From Nitrosotalea sp. (GTDB taxonomy: Archaea; Thermoproteota; Nitrososphaeria; Nitrososphaerales; Nitrosopumilaceae), in contig JAKEIJ010000019.1 of assembly GCA_022545805.1 (NCBI GenBank), positions 1 to 9,488 on the forward strand: a DNA stretch of 9,488 nt. Reading direction: 5' to 3'. The position numbers and the translations under genes are program-made. Positions 6,766-9,488 of the stretch are shown piece by piece. The notes below the pieces were generated by a model that ran no database searches, was not told where the DNA came from, and saw nothing but the letters and a program-made list of their open reading frames with translations. The number at the start of each line of letters is the position of its first letter. The first letter of the stretch is position 1.

Positions 6766-6789
6766 TTGCAAAGAGAATATAAAATGAAA

Positions 6790-8550
6790 ATGTGCTCGAT
6801 CATAGGATATCGCGGAGATGTTTCCGCATCAAAAATTCTTGTAAGCGGTTTAAGACGAATGGAATACAGAGGATACGACAGTGTGGGCGTAGCAACATTT
6901 TCAGATAGCCAAATCCGCGTCAAGAAAGGCGTTGGCAGGGTAGACCAAGTAAACAATAGATCAAACTTACAAACATTACCAGGCAATATAGGAATAGGCC
7001 ATACAAGATGGGCAACACATGGAAGGGTAAATGAGACAAACGCTCACCCACACATGTCAAGCTCAGGAGAGATTGCAATTGTACATAATGGCATAATTGA
7101 CAACTATAAAGAATTAAAGGAGATTCTTCAAGGCAGAAAATATTTTTTTAAAAGCGAAACAGATAGTGAAATCATTGCAAATCTTTTGCAATATCATTAT
7201 GATATAACAAAAGACATCAAGAGATCAATGATTAAAACGGTAAGAGAACTCAAGGGAGATTATTCATTCGTGGCAATTTTTGCAGATGGTACACTTGCGG
7301 CCGCCAGATTTCATGAACCGCTTATAATTGGTGTTGGAAAAAAAGGATTTTTCATTTCTAGTGATGTTTTAGGATTCATAGAACATACAGACGAGGCAAT
7401 ATACCCAGATAATGGAGAGGTTGTAATAATTAATTTTGGCGGAATAGAATTATTTGATTTTGCAGGAAATCCAGTCATGCACCACCTTACAAAAATATCA
7501 AAAGAGTTTGCAGATGTATACAAGGGTGAATATGCACACTTTACATTAAAAGAGATTTTTGAGCAACCCAATTCAATATTAAGAGCAGGAGATAACTCAA
7601 GGACCGAGATCGAAGCATTTGTAAGCGCTATAAGAGATTCTAGGCAAATTTACATCACAGGTAGCGGGACAAGCTATAATGCAGCCCTTGTTGCAAAGCA
7701 TCTATTTTTAAAATATGGTAAAAAAAAGATAGATGCAATAATTTCAAGCGAGGTACGATTTTATCCAGATTATTTTGACAACCAGTCCACCCTCATAGCA
7801 TTATCCCAAAGCGGTGAGAGTGCAGACGTCATGGAGGCAGTTAAGATAGCAAAAGACAGCGGTGCACAGATATTATCAATCATTAATACAATGACTTCAT
7901 CTCTTGCACAAATTTCATCAATTTCTGTAGGGCTGAACTGCGGACCGGAGATTGGTGTTGCGGCAACCAAAAGTTTCACATCTCAATTATCAATTATCTA
8001 TAAAATTGCAGACATGGTATGCGACAAATCGATAGAGTTTGATTTGAAGAAAATATCAACTGCCATGAGTAAAGTACTAGAGTCTAGCTCAAGAATTCAA
8101 AAAACTGCTCGAGTCCTAAAACACGCATCCGACATTTATATAATTGGAAGAGGAATTCATTATCCAATTGCTTTAGAAGCAGCATTGAAGCTAAAAGAAC
8201 TAACATACATACATGCAGAAGGTTTGCCAGGCGGAGAGCTAAAGCATGGACCACTTGCCCTGATGGATTCAAATTCTTTTGTAATTGTGATAAACCCAAA
8301 TGATTCAACATTTAATGATACCCTGACTTCTGCAAGAGAGATAAAGGCAAGAGGAGCCAAGATAATAGGCATATCAGATATTGAAAGCGATGTGTATGAT
8401 CACTGGATTGAGATACCATCAATCAATGAATCAGCATATCCATTTCTTGAGATTGTGCCGATCCAGCTTCTCGCATATTATGCTGCACTAGAAAACGAGA
8501 CTGATCCTGACTATCCAAGAAATCTAGCAAAGTCGGTCACAGTCAAGTAA
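6790..8550 (+). CDS. glmS: Glutamine--fructose-6-phosphate aminotransferase (isomerising)
   Basis: GlmS turns fructose-6-phosphate and glutamine into glucosamine-6-phosphate, the first committed step to UDP-GlcNAc, in the cytoplasm. The 586-residue protein (E. coli about 609) has both halves. The glutaminase domain has Cys2 (Cys1 after Met removal), RMEYRGYDSVGVA (23-35), GHTRWATHG (70-78), HNGIIDNY (99-106) and SETDSE (122-127). The two SIS sugar-isomerase domains have GSGTSYN (291-297), SQSGESAD (339-346), IGRGIHYPIALEAALKLKE (452-470), GGELKHGPLAL (481-491) and the hallmark tail DYPRNLAKSVTV (574-585). I chose ATG 6790 because the nucleophilic cysteine must become N-terminal; an in-frame ATG at 6784 would place it fourth. 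The start reads CSIIGY where most relatives have CGI(V/I)GY. It diverges from the Pel-like operon and likely supplies its amino-sugar precursor as well as general needs. Confidence 0.97.
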   Translation: MCSIIGYRGDVSASKILVSGLRRMEYRGYDSVGVATFSDSQIRVKKGVGRVDQVNNRSNLQTLPGNIGIGHTRWATHGRVNETNAHPHMSSSGEIAIVHNGIIDNYKELKEILQGRKYFFKSETDSEIIANLLQYHYDITKDIKRSMIKTVRELKGDYSFVAIFADGTLAAARFHEPLIIGVGKKGFFISSDVLGFIEHTDEAIYPDNGEVVIINFGGIELFDFAGNPVMHHLTKISKEFADVYKGEYAHFTLKEIFEQPNSILRAGDNSRTEIEAFVSAIRDSRQIYITGSGTSYNAALVAKHLFLKYGKKKIDAIISSEVRFYPDYFDNQSTLIALSQSGESADVMEAVKIAKDSGAQILSIINTMTSSLAQISSISVGLNCGPEIGVAATKSFTSQLSIIYKIADMVCDKSIEFDLKKISTAMSKVLESSSRIQKTARVLKHASDIYIIGRGIHYPIALEAALKLKELTYIHAEGLPGGELKHGPLALMDSNSFVIVINPNDSTFNDTLTSAREIKARGAKIIGISDIESDVYDHWIEIPSINESAYPFLEIVPIQLLAYYAALENETDPDYPRNLAKSVTVK

Positions 8551-8634
8551 AACGTATCCCTCTTGAAAAGATAAACAATTCTTATAGAAGATTTTGAGCA
8601 AAACAAGATAACATAGAACCGTCAAATTAATACA

Positions 8635-8727
8635 ATGTTCAAGATACTTTACGAGGCAGACCAAACCAAAGACGGGTCAATCTGGCATAGTTTCATAGGA
8701 GGTGAAACCTATTCATACAAGCAATGA
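8635..8727 (+). CDS. Tiny 30-residue ORF of unknown function
   Basis: An ATG-started ORF of 30 codons, beginning MFKILYEADQTKDGSIWHSF and ending in a polar GGETYSYKQ, 84 bases after glmS. I do not recognise it. The composition is protein-like, with a beta-strand-like start and Trp/His/Phe/Tyr-rich middle, and it overlaps the following zinc-protein frame by 26 bases in a different phase. TTATAGA (8582-8588) might be its TATA box, which would imply a leader of about 20 bases, but this is weak. It could be a real small protein, a leader peptide coupled to the next gene, or the remnant of a longer protein. Confidence 0.4.
   Translation: MFKILYEADQTKDGSIWHSFIGGETYSYKQ
8698..8705 (+). promoter_or_regulatory. 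Strong Shine-Dalgarno-like GGAGGTGA at the zinc-protein start
   Basis: GGAGGTGA fully complements the conserved 3' end of archaeal 16S rRNA. It sits inside the 30-residue ORF, where it also encodes Gly-Gly-Glu, and it contains the GTG that is the longest start of the zinc protein. A ribosome bound here could begin at ATT 8711, or the motif may be a coding coincidence. Confidence 0.4.
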
Positions 8728-8884
8728 TTCTTCTCACATAGCAGAACAATCAAGTTTTCACACTCCTACATGTGCAGCATGCAAGAAGACAATACATTTT
8801 GACGCGGGCGATACAATTAATGGCCACAAATGGTATCATAGTGCATGCTGGACGGTACTCAAGAAACAGGAAATTATCTGCTAG
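8702..8884 (+). CDS. Small half-LIM-type zinc-binding protein
   Basis: A 60-residue ORF with Cys24-x2-Cys27-x18-His46-x2-Cys49, which is exactly the first zinc module of a LIM domain (C-x2-C-x16-23-H-x2-C), including the Trp-x-His flavour (KWYHSACW). Only one module is present, so it would bind a single zinc. A further Cys60 ends the chain. Residues 1-20 are polar. The role is unknown; protein or nucleic-acid binding is typical of such fingers. The start is unsettled: the only in-frame GTG (8702) lies inside GGAGGTGA (8698-8705), a near-perfect match to the anti-Shine-Dalgarno of archaeal 16S rRNA, and there is no in-frame ATG before the first cysteine. An ATT at 8711, five bases after that motif, would be an unusual alternative. 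Confidence 0.6.
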   Translation: MKPIHTSNDSSHIAEQSSFHTPTCAACKKTIHFDAGDTINGHKWYHSACWTVLKKQEIIC

Positions 8885-8887
8885 AAC

Positions 8888-8919
8888 TGAGAGAGTCAAT
8901 TCCAGACATTTTTCTCTCA
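8888..8919 (+). terminator. Weak terminator-like hairpin and T-run after the zinc-protein gene
   Basis: TGAGAGA (8888-8894) pairs with TCTCTCA (8913-8919) across an 18-base loop, and the loop's end holds the run ATTTTT (8908-8913). In archaea the T-run is the more meaningful part. It precedes the next gene's promoter, which suits a transcript end. Confidence 0.3.
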
Positions 8920-8932
8920 CAATATTTATCAC

Positions 8933-8963
8933 ATCGGACATTATCCGATATTATCATATATTA
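8933..8963 (+). promoter_or_regulatory. Palindrome plus TATA box upstream of the GvpD-like gene
   Basis: A perfect inverted repeat ATCGGA-CATTA-TCCGAT (8933-8949) ends a few bases before an A/T-rich TATA element, ATCATATATTA (about 8953-8963), which is 20-30 bases before the ATG at 8983. The spacing fits a leaderless transcript. The palindrome, just upstream of TATA where the BRE and transcription factors sit, could be an operator. Confidence 0.5.
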
Positions 8964-8982
8964 GCCAGCCAAATATCAGTCA

Positions 8983-9488
8983 ATGCCGGACTTAATAAAT
9001 AATCAATCCGATTTTGCAAATGGGAACATACCAAAGGATCTTGTAAAGTTCCTCAAGCAAGATACCTATTCTCTAATAATAAAGGGGCATGCAGGAACAG
9101 GGAAAACTACTCTTGCACTTACAATTTTAAGCGAGATGCAGGTCAAGACAAATTGTCTTTACATATCTACTAGGATATCGCCTGATCAGCTCTTCCAGTA
9201 TTATCCATGGCTTGAAGAGTCATTTGGTAATTCAAAAAAAACAAAATTGACTGAACCTACAGGAAGTGTAGACAATTCGCTTGTCTTTGTGGATGCAAGA
9301 CTTGATGAACCAGGTTCTTTTTTTGAACGTATTACAAATGAATTGATGGATGTAAAGGCACCAACTATAATTATCGATACATGGGATGCAATCGGATTTT
9401 TCATGGATAAAGAAGCATTGATGAATAATGCCAGAGTATTACAGACATGGAGAGAGAGATCTGGAGCAAAATTAATTTTTATTACAGA
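8983..9488 (+). CDS. GvpD/KaiC-like P-loop ATPase, C-terminus beyond right edge
   Basis: An ATG-started frame runs 168 codons to the right edge without a stop. It begins with a short helix, then SLIIKGHAGTGKTTLAL with Walker A at residues 35-42 and Lys41-Thr42. YISTRISPDQLFQYYPW (60-76) follows; this block and the P-loop are the signature, as I recall it, of the archaeal GvpD-like family (PF07088) within the RecA/KaiC group. LVFVDAR lies at 100-106, and the Walker B strand is PTIIIDTWDA (127-136) with Asp132. ITE probably begins sensor 1 at the edge. GvpD regulates gas-vesicle genes in haloarchaea, but thaumarchaea carry relatives without gas vesicles and their job is unknown. The start is supported by the TATA box 20-30 bases upstream. 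No link to the glycan genes is evident. Confidence 0.82.
   Translation, partial: MPDLINNQSDFANGNIPKDLVKFLKQDTYSLIIKGHAGTGKTTLALTILSEMQVKTNCLYISTRISPDQLFQYYPWLEESFGNSKKTKLTEPTGSVDNSLVFVDARLDEPGSFFERITNELMDVKAPTIIIDTWDAIGFFMDKEALMNNARVLQTWRERSGAKLIFIT

Noticed and set aside
6766..6789. Longer glmS reading from a TTG at 6766
   Set aside because: It would put seven or more residues before the cysteine that must be N-terminal for glutaminase activity, and it would overlap the start of the expected transcript just after the TATA box.
8579..8589. TTCTTATAGAA as a glmS terminator hairpin
   Set aside because: The arms are only four bases and no T-run follows closely; it may instead be a TATA-like element for the 30-codon ORF.
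8702..9002. A 76-codon plus frame at 8772-9002 and a 63-codon minus frame at 8750-8941
   Set aside because: They overlap the zinc protein and the promoter region of the next gene, and show no motif, while the CxxC...HxxC frame does.
9201..9404. Minus-strand 67-codon frame
   Set aside because: It is antisense to the P-loop ATPase, whose Walker motifs lie on the plus strand.
8983..9488. RadA recombinase or KaiC clock protein
   Set aside because: The P-loop is shared, but the STRISPDQLF...PW block after it and the short N-terminus fit the GvpD-like group better; only the 5' half is visible, so this is a preference, not proof.
1..9488. Mobile element, phage or CRISPR content
   Set aside because: No transposase, integrase, repeat-spacer array, tRNA or terminal inverted repeats were found; the only repeats are short and local.

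Overview
The window reads as archaeal, most likely an ammonia-oxidising thaumarchaeon (Nitrososphaerota). The DNA is AT-rich, genes are tightly packed, several genes have a TATA-like box about 25-35 bases before a start codon with almost no leader, and a GvpD-type P-loop ATPase lies at the right edge. This placement is inferred from gene style and protein similarity recalled from memory; there is no rRNA in the window. I see no tRNA, rRNA, CRISPR array, transposase or integrase.

Layout from left to right: (1) 1-677, minus strand, 5' part of a secreted spherulin-4 family protein, running off the left edge. (2) 834-1895, plus strand, a stand-alone ATP-grasp ligase of unknown substrate. (3) 1917-6647, minus strand, a compact four-gene operon in the order helical-repeat (TPR-like) protein, PelF-like glycosyltransferase, UDP-hexose 4-epimerase, PelG-like multi-pass membrane protein; the junctions are two ATGA overlaps and one 17-base gap. 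(4) 6790-8550, plus strand, glmS, divergent from the operon. (5) 8635-8727 and 8702-8884, plus strand, a tiny ORF overlapping a half-LIM zinc protein. (6) 8983 to the right edge, plus strand, a GvpD/KaiC-like ATPase.

The genes suggest one pathway. GlmS makes glucosamine-6-phosphate, the committed step towards UDP-GlcNAc. The epimerase has a small residue (Gly280) at the gate position that in this family allows N-acetylated sugars, so it could interconvert UDP-GlcNAc and UDP-GalNAc. The PelF-like enzyme would polymerise the sugar in the cytoplasm and the PelG-like protein would export it. The nearby secreted spherulin-4 protein belongs to a family related to hydrolases that cut galactosamine-containing polysaccharides. 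The main hypothesis is therefore an archaeal, stripped-down Pel-like amino-sugar exopolysaccharide system. It lacks PelA, PelB, PelC and PelD in this window, and a soluble helical-repeat protein stands first in the operon. The family assignments come from motif recognition; no alignment or search was run.
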